A DNA stretch of 64,000 nt from Clostridia bacterium (GTDB lineage: Bacteria > Bacillota > Clostridia > UBA1381): assembly GCA_026418715.1 (NCBI GenBank), contig JAOAAV010000090.1, positions 31,479-95,478 on the forward strand, written 5' to 3'. The notes under the pieces are model-generated. The model saw only the letters and a program-made list of their open reading frames with translations, was not told where the DNA came from and ran no database searches. Made by a program: the position numbers and the translations under genes. Positions 22,179 to 31,358 of this stretch are shown piece by piece (the stretch's first letter is position 1; the number at the start of each line of letters is the position of its first letter).

Positions 22179-23444
22179 TCAATATTTCTTTATTCCTATA
22201 TCCTTGCGGTAATGTGCATCCTTAAAGTGTATTTTTTCAACTGCGTCATAAGAACGGGCAATCGCCTTATCCAAATTTTCATCAACCGCAGTAACCCCAA
22301 GCACTCGTCCTCCTGCGGTTACTATTTTTTCGCCGTCCTTTTTTGTTCCTGCATGAAATACGGTAATCCCATCCATAGCCTGTGCGGCATCCAAACCGCT
22401 GATTTCATAACCGGATTGATATTTTATCGGATATCCTCCAGATGCCATTATCACGCATACAGCAGCATTGTTTGCCCAACAAATATCTATCTCATGAAGA
22501 CGTTCATCAATTATGGCGTTCATAATCTCAACTAAATCCGTCTGCAATCTCGGAAGAACAACCTGAGCTTCAGGATCTCCAAAACGTGCATTATACTCTA
22601 TAACCTTTACACCTTCCTGCGTCATCATAAGTCCGAAATACAAAACGCCTTTAAACGGTCTGCCTTCTTTTGCCATTGCTGAAACGGTAGGCTTGAAAAT
22701 ATTTTCCATACACTCATCCGAAATTTGCTTTGTATAAAGCCTGCTTGGTGAAAACGTCCCCATTCCTCCCGTATTCAAGCCCTCATCGTTGTCATAGGCA
22801 CGCTTATGGTCCTGCGCAGATACCATCGGCACAACGGTTTTCCCATCAGTAAATGCCAAAACGGACACCTCCGGACCTGTTAAAAATTCTTCTATAACAA
22901 TGCGATTGCCGGAATCACCGAATACCTTATCCTCCATAATGCTTTTGACGCCTTTTATTGCCTCATCCAAATCCTTTGCAATAATGACGCCTTTTCCAAG
23001 TGCCAGTCCTTCCGCCTTGATAACAGCGGGGAAACTTCCGTTTCTCAAATATTCAATTGCCTTTTCACTTTCCGTAAACACCTCATACTTTGCTGTAGGA
23101 ATATTATATTTTTTCATCAATTCCTTAGAAAAAACCTTGCTTCCCTCCAAAATAGCGGCATTTGCACGAGGTCCAAAAACACGTAACCCCACCGCTTCAA
23201 ATACGTCCACCATTCCGAGCACCAACGGATCGTCAGGTGCGACAACGGTTAAATCAATTTTGTTGTCCTGTGCGAATTTAACCATTGCGTCAATATCCGT
23301 CGCTTTTATATCAACACACTCTGCCAACTCTGAAATTCCGCCGTTTCCCGGCGCGCAGTAAATTTTCTCAACCAAAGGTGATTGGCTTATTTTCCAAACA
23401 ATGGCGTGTTCTCGTCCGCCTCCGCCCACTACTAAAATTTTCAT
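22179..23444 (-). CDS. purD: Phosphoribosylamine--glycine ligase
   Basis: MKILVVGGGGREHAIVWKISQSP, APGNGGISELAE, IEYNARFGDPEAQVVLPRL. Confidence 0.97.
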   Translation of the reverse strand: MKILVVGGGGREHAIVWKISQSPLVEKIYCAPGNGGISELAECVDIKATDIDAMVKFAQDNKIDLTVVAPDDPLVLGMVDVFEAVGLRVFGPRANAAILEGSKVFSKELMKKYNIPTAKYEVFTESEKAIEYLRNGSFPAVIKAEGLALGKGVIIAKDLDEAIKGVKSIMEDKVFGDSGNRIVIEEFLTGPEVSVLAFTDGKTVVPMVSAQDHKRAYDNDEGLNTGGMGTFSPSRLYTKQISDECMENIFKPTVSAMAKEGRPFKGVLYFGLMMTQEGVKVIEYNARFGDPEAQVVLPRLQTDLVEIMNAIIDERLHEIDICWANNAAVCVIMASGGYPIKYQSGYEISGLDAAQAMDGITVFHAGTKKDGEKIVTAGGRVLGVTAVDENLDKAIARSYDAVEKIHFKDAHYRKDIGIKKY

Positions 23445-23466
23445 CTGCTTCCTCCTTGCTCATTAC

Positions 23467-23504
23467 CCAAAAAAGCGCTCACAACAAAGCGAGCGTGAGC
23501 GCTT
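23467..23504 (-). terminator. Intercistronic terminator/attenuator between purH and purD
   Basis: Reverse strand AAGCGCTCAC-(12 nt)-GTGAGCGCTTTTTT: 10-bp stem plus T6. Confidence 0.7.
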
Positions 23505-23510
23505 AATCTA

Positions 23511-25058
23511 TTAATGCTTAAAATGTCTCATTTTTGTAAATACCATTGCGATATTATACTTATTGCACAAATCTATAGACTCTTGATCACGAATCGATCC
23601 TCCCGGCTGAATAATTGCCGTAATTCCCGCCTTATGCGCCGCTTCAACACAGTCGCCGAATGGGAAGAACGCATCTGATGCCATGACCGAACCCTCAGCC
23701 TTCTTGCCCGCATATTTAATCGCAAGCTCAAGCGCCGTAATTCTGTTTGTTTGACCGGGACCTATGCCGGTCGTCGCATTATCCTTCGACAATACAATGG
23801 CATTTGATTTTGTATGCTTTACAACCTTCCATGCAAACTTTAAATCAATCATTTCCTGCTGGGTCGGTTTTCTGTCTGTAACATACTCAAAATCAGCCTC
23901 ATCGTACAGCTTGCTGTCAATCTGCTGAACCAAAAGTCCCCCCAGTACATTCTTCGTTTCAAAAGTCTTTTCATCAGGTTCTTCGCCTATCTTTGGAAGT
24001 TCAAGAATACGAATATTCTTCTTTTGCGCAAGAATATCAACAGCTTCCTTTTCAAAAGAAGGCGCAATCACAATTTCAACGAATATTTTATTTATTTCTT
24101 CCGCCGTTTTCACATCAATTTCCCTGTTTGCCGCAATAATGCCCCCGAAAATAGACACAGGGTCAGCCTCATATGCCCTGATATATGCCGTGTAGATATC
24201 TTCTCCGATACCCACTCCGCATGGATTTGCGTGCTTTACCGCAACAACGGCGGGTTCTTTGAATTCCTTCAGTGCGCAAATTGCTCCATTTGCGTCATTG
24301 ATGTTGTTATATGAAAGTTCTTTTCCATGAAGCTGCTTTGCAAAGGTGAGCGCACCCTCAAACTTGCTTGCGATTTCTTTATAGAAAACCGCCTGCTGAT
24401 GCGGATTTTCACCGTATCTCATATCCTGTGCCTTTTCATAAGTCAAAGTGAGCACATTTGGGAAAATCTCCTCGCCAATCTGCTCTCTTAGGTATGACGC
24501 AATCAATGTATCGTAGCTTGACGTATGCTCGAATACCTTGTACGCAAGCTTAAATTTCGTCTTCTTGGATACTTCTTTACTTGATTTTATTTCATCAACT
24601 ACGGTTTTGTAGTCAGCCGGATCAACAATTACCGCAACATCCTGATAATTTTTAGCAGCGGCACGAATCATTGTAGGACCGCCGATATCTATATTTTCAA
24701 TAGCCTCCTCAAGCGTTGTGCCGTCCTTCATAATAGTTTCCTTAAAAGGATACAAATTAATCGCCACAATATCAATTTGCTCCACGCCTAATTCCTGAAT
24801 CTGCCTCATATGCTCCGGATTTGCACGCATTGCCAATATTCCCGCATGAATTTTAGGATGAAGCGTTTTAACACGTCCGTCAAGGCACTCTGGAAATCCG
24901 GTCACATCCGACACACCAATAACAGGTACGCCCGCATCAGAAAGTACCTTATGCGTCCCTCCTGTGGAAATGATTTCGTAGCCCAATGAAACTAAATCCT
25001 TTGCAAAGTCCACAACCCCCGTTTTATCACTTACACTGATTAACGCTCTTTTAGCCAA
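23511..25058 (-). CDS. purH: Bifunctional AICAR formyltransferase / IMP cyclohydrolase
   Basis: [91 protein letters not shown]. Confidence 0.98.
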   Translation of the reverse strand: MAKRALISVSDKTGVVDFAKDLVSLGYEIISTGGTHKVLSDAGVPVIGVSDVTGFPECLDGRVKTLHPKIHAGILAMRANPEHMRQIQELGVEQIDIVAINLYPFKETIMKDGTTLEEAIENIDIGGPTMIRAAAKNYQDVAVIVDPADYKTVVDEIKSSKEVSKKTKFKLAYKVFEHTSSYDTLIASYLREQIGEEIFPNVLTLTYEKAQDMRYGENPHQQAVFYKEIASKFEGALTFAKQLHGKELSYNNINDANGAICALKEFKEPAVVAVKHANPCGVGIGEDIYTAYIRAYEADPVSIFGGIIAANREIDVKTAEEINKIFVEIVIAPSFEKEAVDILAQKKNIRILELPKIGEEPDEKTFETKNVLGGLLVQQIDSKLYDEADFEYVTDRKPTQQEMIDLKFAWKVVKHTKSNAIVLSKDNATTGIGPGQTNRITALELAIKYAGKKAEGSVMASDAFFPFGDCVEAAHKAGITAIIQPGGSIRDQESIDLCNKYNIAMVFTKMRHFKH

Positions 25059-25074
25059 TTTTCATTCCTCCAAC

Positions 25075-25668
25075 TCAAATTTTACCCGAACAAAACAATT
25101 CAACCGCCTTGGGAAGTATTTCCCACTCCGCTTCCTCCATAACCCGTTTTTGCAGAGTTTGGGGGGTATCATCCTCATTGATGTACACTGCCTTTTGCAA
25201 AATAATTCTGCCGCCGTCCGTAATTTCATTTACAAAATGCACCGTCGCACCAGTCACTTTCACGCCATAGTCAAGCGCTGCCTTATGTACCTTCAGTCCG
25301 TAGAATCCGTCTCCGCAAAAAGACGGTATCAGGGAAGGATGAATATTTATAATCCTATCCTTATACTCTTTTAAGAATTCTCCGCCAACAATAGCCAAAA
25401 AACCCGCCATAACTACCAAATCAACATTCATGGACTTCATATGTTCACAAATGCGTCTGTTAAACTCCTCATCCGACGCACAATCCTTCTTTGAAATAAC
25501 CGCGGTATTGATTCCTTCATTTTTAGCCCGCTCCAATGCGTAGACTCCCGCTTTATTCGATACAACAGTAACTATCCTGCCGCTTTTTATAATACCGCTT
25601 TTCTGTGCATCAATCAGTGCCTGCAAATTCGTTCCTCCGCCGGATACCAAAACACCTATGCTGCGCAT
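25075..25668 (-). CDS. purN: Phosphoribosylglycinamide formyltransferase
   Basis: IGVLVSGGGTNLQALIDA, VVMAGFLAIVGGEFL, NIHPSLIPSF.GDGFYGLKVHKAAL. Confidence 0.96.
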   Translation of the reverse strand: MRSIGVLVSGGGTNLQALIDAQKSGIIKSGRIVTVVSNKAGVYALERAKNEGINTAVISKKDCASDEEFNRRICEHMKSMNVDLVVMAGFLAIVGGEFLKEYKDRIINIHPSLIPSFCGDGFYGLKVHKAALDYGVKVTGATVHFVNEITDGGRIILQKAVYINEDDTPQTLQKRVMEEAEWEILPKAVELFCSGKI

Positions 25669-25681
25669 ACACTCATTCCTT

Positions 25682-26710
25682 TCAAGCAATGTCCACCCCG
25701 TTTGATCCTTCCGCCAGCTCTCCTATTACATATGCCTTCTCACCAGCTTTTTCAAGACACTTTACCGCGTCCTTGGCTTTTTTCTTATCAACAGCAACAA
25801 CCATACCAATCCCCATATTAAAGGTGTTATACATATCTTTCTCTGGGATATTGGCTTTTTTCTGCATCATCTCAAAAATGGGCGGCACATACCATGTTCC
25901 TTTATTGATTTTTGCAGTTAAATTATTCGGAAGCATTCTCGGAATATTTTCGATAAATCCTCCTCCAGTGATATGCGAGACAGCATTAATACCGACTTCG
26001 TCAATCAGAGCCAGCAGTGATTTTACATATATACGGGTTGGAGTCAACAGTTCCTCGCCGACAGTTTTGCCCAGTTCATTACTGTACATATTCAAAATTT
26101 GGGTATCATTCTCCAATTCAAATATTTTTCTTACCAGCGAATAACCGTTTGAATGAATCCCGCTTGATGCAATACCTATAAGAATGTCCCCTGCCTTTGA
26201 CTTGCTTCCGTCAGTTATCTTGCTTTTTTCAACTATGCCTACACTAAAGCCTGCTAAATCATATTCATCCTCCGGATAAAATCCTGGCATTTCGGCAGTT
26301 TCTCCTCCAACTAATGCACAACCTGCCAAAATGCAGCCATCTGCCACACCCTTTACAATTTCGGCAACCTTTTGGGGAATATTTTTGCCGACAGCAAGGT
26401 AATCAAGAAAAAACAAAGGCCTTGCTCCGGAGCAAGCAACATCGTTTACGCACATCGCGACGCAGTCCTGCCCTATCGTATCATGCTTATCCATTAAAAA
26501 TGCAATTTTAAGCTTTGTTCCTACGCCGTCCGTTCCCGAAACCAAAACAGGCTCGCTATACCCCTTCGGCAATTCAAAAAGACCGCCAAATCCGCCAATT
26601 CCGCCGATTACCCCGTCTATAAGAGTTTTTTGCACATGACTCTTCATTAATCGAACCGCCTCATAGCCTGCTTCCACATCTACTCCTGCCGCTTTATATA
26701 TGCCGCTCAT
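25682..26710 (-). CDS. purM: Phosphoribosylformylglycinamidine cyclo-ligase
   Basis: [54 protein letters not shown]. Confidence 0.97.
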   Translation of the reverse strand: MSGIYKAAGVDVEAGYEAVRLMKSHVQKTLIDGVIGGIGGFGGLFELPKGYSEPVLVSGTDGVGTKLKIAFLMDKHDTIGQDCVAMCVNDVACSGARPLFFLDYLAVGKNIPQKVAEIVKGVADGCILAGCALVGGETAEMPGFYPEDEYDLAGFSVGIVEKSKITDGSKSKAGDILIGIASSGIHSNGYSLVRKIFELENDTQILNMYSNELGKTVGEELLTPTRIYVKSLLALIDEVGINAVSHITGGGFIENIPRMLPNNLTAKINKGTWYVPPIFEMMQKKANIPEKDMYNTFNMGIGMVVAVDKKKAKDAVKCLEKAGEKAYVIGELAEGSNGVDIA

Positions 26711-26732
26711 TTCTTCCTCCATCATTTATAAT

Positions 26733-27230
26733 TTACAGATTTTCTACCTCTGCCTTAATTCTCTCATTTTTAACCATAACACCATCCGCCATAGCTTTCT
26801 TGAAATCTTTTAGCATATCCTTCAAATAATCATATTTCAAAGACAGCATCTGCGCCGCTAAAATTCCCGCATTGTCGCCGCCGTCAATCGCCACCGTTGC
26901 AACGGGAATCCCGTTTGGCATCTGTACCATCGATAGCAAAGAGTCCAGCCCATCCATCGTAGAGGATTTTATGGGAACACCGATTACGGGAAGCGTAGTA
27001 AATGCCGCCAAAACGCCGCCCAAATGAGCCGCTTTTCCGGCTGCCGCAATAATTATCTCAATCCCGTTCTCTTCCGCGCCTTTTGCAAATTTTTCCGCCG
27101 CTTCAGGTGTTCTATGCGCTGAGATGACGTTTACGTCAACATCAATTTTAAATCCCTTTAAAACCTTAATACAACCCTTTAATTTTTCAAAATCAGAATC
27201 ACTGCCCATAACAATAGCTACTTTTGGCAT
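26733..27230 (-). CDS. purE: 5-(carboxyamino)imidazole ribonucleotide mutase
   Basis: VAIVMGSDSDFEKLKGC, VISAHRTPE, AAAGKAAHLGGVLAAFTTLPVIGVPI. Confidence 0.97.
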   Translation of the reverse strand: MPKVAIVMGSDSDFEKLKGCIKVLKGFKIDVDVNVISAHRTPEAAEKFAKGAEENGIEIIIAAAGKAAHLGGVLAAFTTLPVIGVPIKSSTMDGLDSLLSMVQMPNGIPVATVAIDGGDNAGILAAQMLSLKYDYLKDMLKDFKKAMADGVMVKNERIKAEVENL

Positions 27231-27360
27231 GAAACATCCTCCTCACCACTATATTCTTGTGTTTAAAATTCCTCATTTTCACCAGAATATACTATCAAAA
27301 CAACGGCGCAATGTCAATATTTTTATATCTTTTAAACAACAATTGTAAGTTTATTCACAC

Positions 27361-27400
27361 AAAAAATCCCCGCCTGCCACTTGGCAGATGGGGACTTTTT
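27361..27400 (-). terminator. Rho-independent terminator of SLH-domain gene
   Basis: Reverse strand TCCCCATCTGCC-AAGT-GGCAGGCGGGGATTTTTT. Confidence 0.8.
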
Positions 27401-27405
27401 ACACC

Positions 27406-29232
27406 TTATTCGGATAAAATCATAATAACCGTAGCAACAAAGGCTCCGTTTTTGACGCTTCCCGTTACAAGAACCGTCTGCCCTACCGCCACATTCTTAA
27501 ATGCCTTTGTGGATCCGCTCGCGTTAACCACCAAAACATTACTATCCGCGTAAACCGTTTCCGTCGTCACATTTCCGTTTGAGTCCGTAACCTTCACTGT
27601 AACAAATCCGTATGAAGTATTTATAACCTGAACGACACCTGTAATTTGCTTTGTCGTTGAACTTGATGCCGTAGTCGTAATGGATGTAACCGCATCGCTT
27701 TCGAGTTTCAGCTTGACTGTGTCGCCAACACGCAAATCATATAAAGTTGCATCCTCGCCGTTTATCGTTACAGTTGCCTTTTTAGGAATTTCATATGTCT
27801 TTTCCTCTCCGTTTACTTTAACCGTAATAGACGAATTTGCGGCAATGGAAACCTGTACAATGGTTCCTTCCACTGTTTTTGTGGTTGATGTTGCGGAAAC
27901 TTTCTTTATGACTCCATACTCAAGCGTAAGTGTTACCTTATCACCCTTATAAATATTTCTAAAGCTCGACGTTTCGCCATTTTTCTTTACAGTAACGTCT
28001 TCGCCTATTTCAAATGTCTTTCCGTTATATTCATCCAACGCATGACTGATAGTCAGCCTAAAGCTTGGCTCAATGCTTATCGCTTCCACAGTAGCATTGG
28101 ATATTGTTAATGTTTTAGGTTCTCCCTCAATTTTGGTCACTTTCCCGTTCGACATATACAGTGTTACCATATCTTCCTTGGAAAATGTGCTGATGGATGC
28201 GGGGCTTCCATCGTATAAAATCGCCACATCACTGCTGCATACATAGCTTTGTGCATCACTGCTTGATCCACCCACAGGATAGACACCGATTTTAAACTGC
28301 CCGGACGTATTCGTATATCCCGTGTATATCCCGGTAACCTCCGCATCAGGAATACTCGAAAGCACATCAACATAAACAAGACTGTTTCCCGAATAAGTAA
28401 ATATAGCATCAACGCCTACAGGAACGTCCTTGACTTGTGTTGCCTCACCCTCTACATTCATAATCGTCGAAGAATTATAACCTATGAAATACTGCTTTCC
28501 GTCCGAATCCTTTGCCGTAATGTTTTTCGCTCCTGTATCTATATTGATAAGCTTTCCCTTTTCAAATGAAAGACTCATCTTGGAAACGGTTTTATAGAGC
28601 ATAACCGCCATTTGGCTTCTTGTAACCTCAGTAAGCGGGGAAAATGTCCCGTCACCCATCCCCTGCATAATGCCTTCTTTAGTCACATGATAAACATAAT
28701 TTATCGCATCAATCGGAATATCTAAGGCGTCTTTGTATTCAAGATCCGTTAAAACGCTGCTTTTTGCTTCATTTTCATCGCCCAGTGCCTTCGTTATGAT
28801 AATGGCTGCTTGGTAGCGTTTCATAGGCTCGTCCTTAACGGAACCTTTAAGGTATGTATCAAGCTCTGACTCCTTAAGAGCCCCTCTATACAACAAAAAT
28901 GCAATTTCTTCCTTGGCATATATGCTGTATGAATCCAGGAGAGCGCCGTATTTTTCAACAGCTAACTCCACAATATCCGCATTTGTTTCACTCGACGAGC
29001 CCATAGCTCTGGCAAAAAGCGCCAAAGCCTCCTGCTTGGTTACGCTGTTTGCAGGGCGAAACGTTCCATCCTCATATCCGTTTATAAGGCCCATATCCGT
29101 CATTTCCTGTATATACGGATTTGCCCAATCCCACTTTGAATCCTGAAGATCGGGAAATGCCGCTGCAAATGCGGGAACTGCAATCGACACGGATATTGCT
29201 GCCGCAAGTGCTGATTTTATTATTTTTCTCAT
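27406..29232 (-). CDS. S-layer homology (SLH) domain surface protein
   Basis: Signal peptide; SLH repeats (FPDLQDSKWDWANPYIQEMTDMGLINGYEDGTFRPANSVTKQEALALFARAMG; EGIMQGMGDGTFSPLTEVTRSQMAVMLYK). Start at 29232, after an SD-like GGAGG. Confidence 0.92.
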   Translation of the reverse strand: MRKIIKSALAAAISVSIAVPAFAAAFPDLQDSKWDWANPYIQEMTDMGLINGYEDGTFRPANSVTKQEALALFARAMGSSSETNADIVELAVEKYGALLDSYSIYAKEEIAFLLYRGALKESELDTYLKGSVKDEPMKRYQAAIIITKALGDENEAKSSVLTDLEYKDALDIPIDAINYVYHVTKEGIMQGMGDGTFSPLTEVTRSQMAVMLYKTVSKMSLSFEKGKLINIDTGAKNITAKDSDGKQYFIGYNSSTIMNVEGEATQVKDVPVGVDAIFTYSGNSLVYVDVLSSIPDAEVTGIYTGYTNTSGQFKIGVYPVGGSSSDAQSYVCSSDVAILYDGSPASISTFSKEDMVTLYMSNGKVTKIEGEPKTLTISNATVEAISIEPSFRLTISHALDEYNGKTFEIGEDVTVKKNGETSSFRNIYKGDKVTLTLEYGVIKKVSATSTTKTVEGTIVQVSIAANSSITVKVNGEEKTYEIPKKATVTINGEDATLYDLRVGDTVKLKLESDAVTSITTTASSSTTKQITGVVQVINTSYGFVTVKVTDSNGNVTTETVYADSNVLVVNASGSTKAFKNVAVGQTVLVTGSVKNGAFVATVIMILSE

Positions 29233-29378
29233 GCACACATACCTCCAAAACCGCTTAATTTATAGAATTTGTAATCTTCAATCTTAAAAAATACCTCTAC
29301 GACATATGATATCACAACAGACAACATACTGCAATATCGTATTAAAATTTGTTGGAATAATGTAATATTTTCTTTAAT

Positions 29379-29421
29379 AAAAAGGAAAAAGAGCAGTCCT
29401 TTTCTGCTCTTTTTCCTTTTT
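29379..29421 (-). terminator. Terminator downstream of carbohydrate ABC permease
   Basis: 18-bp perfect stem AAAAAGGAAAAAGAGCAG / CTGCTCTTTTTCCTTTTT, 7-nt loop. Confidence 0.8.
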
Positions 29422-29422
29422 A

Positions 29423-30436
29423 CTATCCCTTTACCCCCACTTTTGCCACACTTTCTATGAAATACTTTTGTGCTACCGCATATAGGATAAGGAGAGGTAT
29501 TGTGCTCAAAAGCACTGCCGCATTTAAAATAAACTGATAATTTACTTCACCCGAGTATCCCGTCATCATACGCATAAAATCTGACTGACGGAAAATAACC
29601 ACTGAAAGCGGCTCATTTTTAGTTTGAAACATCATGTTTGACACATAGTAATCATTCCAATGCCATACAAAGGAAAACAAAAATACCGTAAGGCAGGCGG
29701 AACCCGCATTGGGAAGCATAATTTTTATAAAAGTATTGAGCGCATTGCAGCCGTCAATTTTAGCCGCATTTTCAAGCTCTTTTGGCATACCTGCAAAAAA
29801 CTGCTTGAAAATGAAGATATAAAGTCCTCCGCGGAGTCCCTGCGCAAACATTGACGGAACCCAAAAAGAAAAATATGTATTGGTAAGCGGAACTGTCCAT
29901 GCTTTTCCGCCAAACAATTTACCTATATTCCCAATACCGAAAAAGCTAAAGAATTTATAGTCAAGATACGTAGATATTATATACGTCTGCGGAGGTACAA
30001 TGATGGAAAGCACCACAAGCAGAAACAGTATATTCTTTCCCTTAAAATCAAACCGTGCAAACCCATAACCCGCAAGAGAGCATGATATGATTTGAAGAAT
30101 CGAACTTCCAACCGCTATAAATAATGTGTTTTTCACTGACTCGGGGTATTCGAGAAATTTCCATGCAAGCTGCATATTTTCCATGGTAAATCTTTGTGGA
30201 ATCCATACAAAGGTTGAATTGCCCATAAAATCTCCGTTGAAGGAATAGCTTAGCATACTCAAAAGAGGATATATTATAATAAAGCCCAAGCCGATAAGCA
30301 AAGCGGTCCTAAATAATGCCCATACCCATCTTGTTGCCTTATAGGTTACAACTTTTTTTATATGCTTTACATTGTTAGGCTCAGTCCATTCTGCAATTTT
30401 TTCCCTGTTCAAGGATTTTATTTTTTTGATCTCCAT
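29423..30436 (-). CDS. Carbohydrate ABC transporter permease (MalG-like)
   Basis: Multi-TM; EAA-type loop ELENAAKIDGCNALNTFIKIMLPN. Confidence 0.9.
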   Translation of the reverse strand: MEIKKIKSLNREKIAEWTEPNNVKHIKKVVTYKATRWVWALFRTALLIGLGFIIIYPLLSMLSYSFNGDFMGNSTFVWIPQRFTMENMQLAWKFLEYPESVKNTLFIAVGSSILQIISCSLAGYGFARFDFKGKNILFLLVVLSIIVPPQTYIISTYLDYKFFSFFGIGNIGKLFGGKAWTVPLTNTYFSFWVPSMFAQGLRGGLYIFIFKQFFAGMPKELENAAKIDGCNALNTFIKIMLPNAGSACLTVFLFSFVWHWNDYYVSNMMFQTKNEPLSVVIFRQSDFMRMMTGYSGEVNYQFILNAAVLLSTIPLLILYAVAQKYFIESVAKVGVKG

Positions 30437-30451
30437 TTGCTTCCTCCAATA

Positions 30452-31330
30452 TCAGTCTTCCATATAAATCACGTTACGGAATACAATTTTTTGCACCAGC
30501 AAGATTACTATGAGTATTACGATAAAATATATCCATGACATTGCCGAACTAAAGCCATAATCAAAGCCGTCAAATGCAGTTTTGATAAGCGTCATCACAG
30601 GATTTGCCGAGTCCGTAAATGAATCGATGATGGTGTATACCACGCACAAAAGGCTAAAAGGCGACAGCAGCGGAAAGGTAATCTTCCAAAATTCCTCCCA
30701 TGCAGTAGCTCCCTCAAGCGACGACACTTCATAATACGACTGTGGAATCGTCTGAAGTCCAGATAAAAACAACAGAATCTGTATGCCAGACTTCCAGCAG
30801 ATATTAAAAATTTGATTTACCAGCGTCTGCAGATACATCATAACAGACGATGTACTCATTTCCTCCGGAAATATGGACGCCTTGAACATAAACATTGTTT
30901 CCTTGCCGCTCACATCAGTTGACATACCGTTCGCCGACAAAATTTGAATGGAAATCCCCGATGCAATGATAACCGGAAGAAAAAACAATACCCTCGCAGC
31001 ACCTCTGCCCCTGAATTTTTGGTTCAGCACAACGGCTATGAACATACTAAACAAAACCAGTACCGGCACCTGCCCTATCATGCTTACAATTGAATTGGTC
31101 AGATTTCTTACAAAATTCGGGTCAACGAACAATGCTTTGTTAAAGTTCTGCAAACCCACCCACGCCGTTTTCATTCCTGTTTTACTCACCGTAACTTGGC
31201 TGAATGAATAAATCAGCGTATGAAAAACGGGAATTACAAAGAAAAATATAATTCCAATCAGCCATATAGAAATGAAGCCATAGCCTACCATATTGCTTTT
31301 TTGTGTCAAAGTCAGTTTTTTTATTTTCAT
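30452..31330 (-). CDS. Sugar ABC transporter permease (MalF-like)
   Basis: Multi-TM; EAA-type loop YEVSSLEGATAWEEFWKITFPLLSP. Confidence 0.9.
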   Translation of the reverse strand: MKIKKLTLTQKSNMVGYGFISIWLIGIIFFFVIPVFHTLIYSFSQVTVSKTGMKTAWVGLQNFNKALFVDPNFVRNLTNSIVSMIGQVPVLVLFSMFIAVVLNQKFRGRGAARVLFFLPVIIASGISIQILSANGMSTDVSGKETMFMFKASIFPEEMSTSSVMMYLQTLVNQIFNICWKSGIQILLFLSGLQTIPQSYYEVSSLEGATAWEEFWKITFPLLSPFSLLCVVYTIIDSFTDSANPVMTLIKTAFDGFDYGFSSAMSWIYFIVILIVILLVQKIVFRNVIYMED

Positions 31331-31358
31331 TGTATCGCCTCCAATCGGTGTTTTGTTA

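Noticed and set aside
27231-27405. Purine riboswitch upstream of purE
   Set aside because: No recognisable three-way junction or conserved purine-aptamer loops on the reverse strand.
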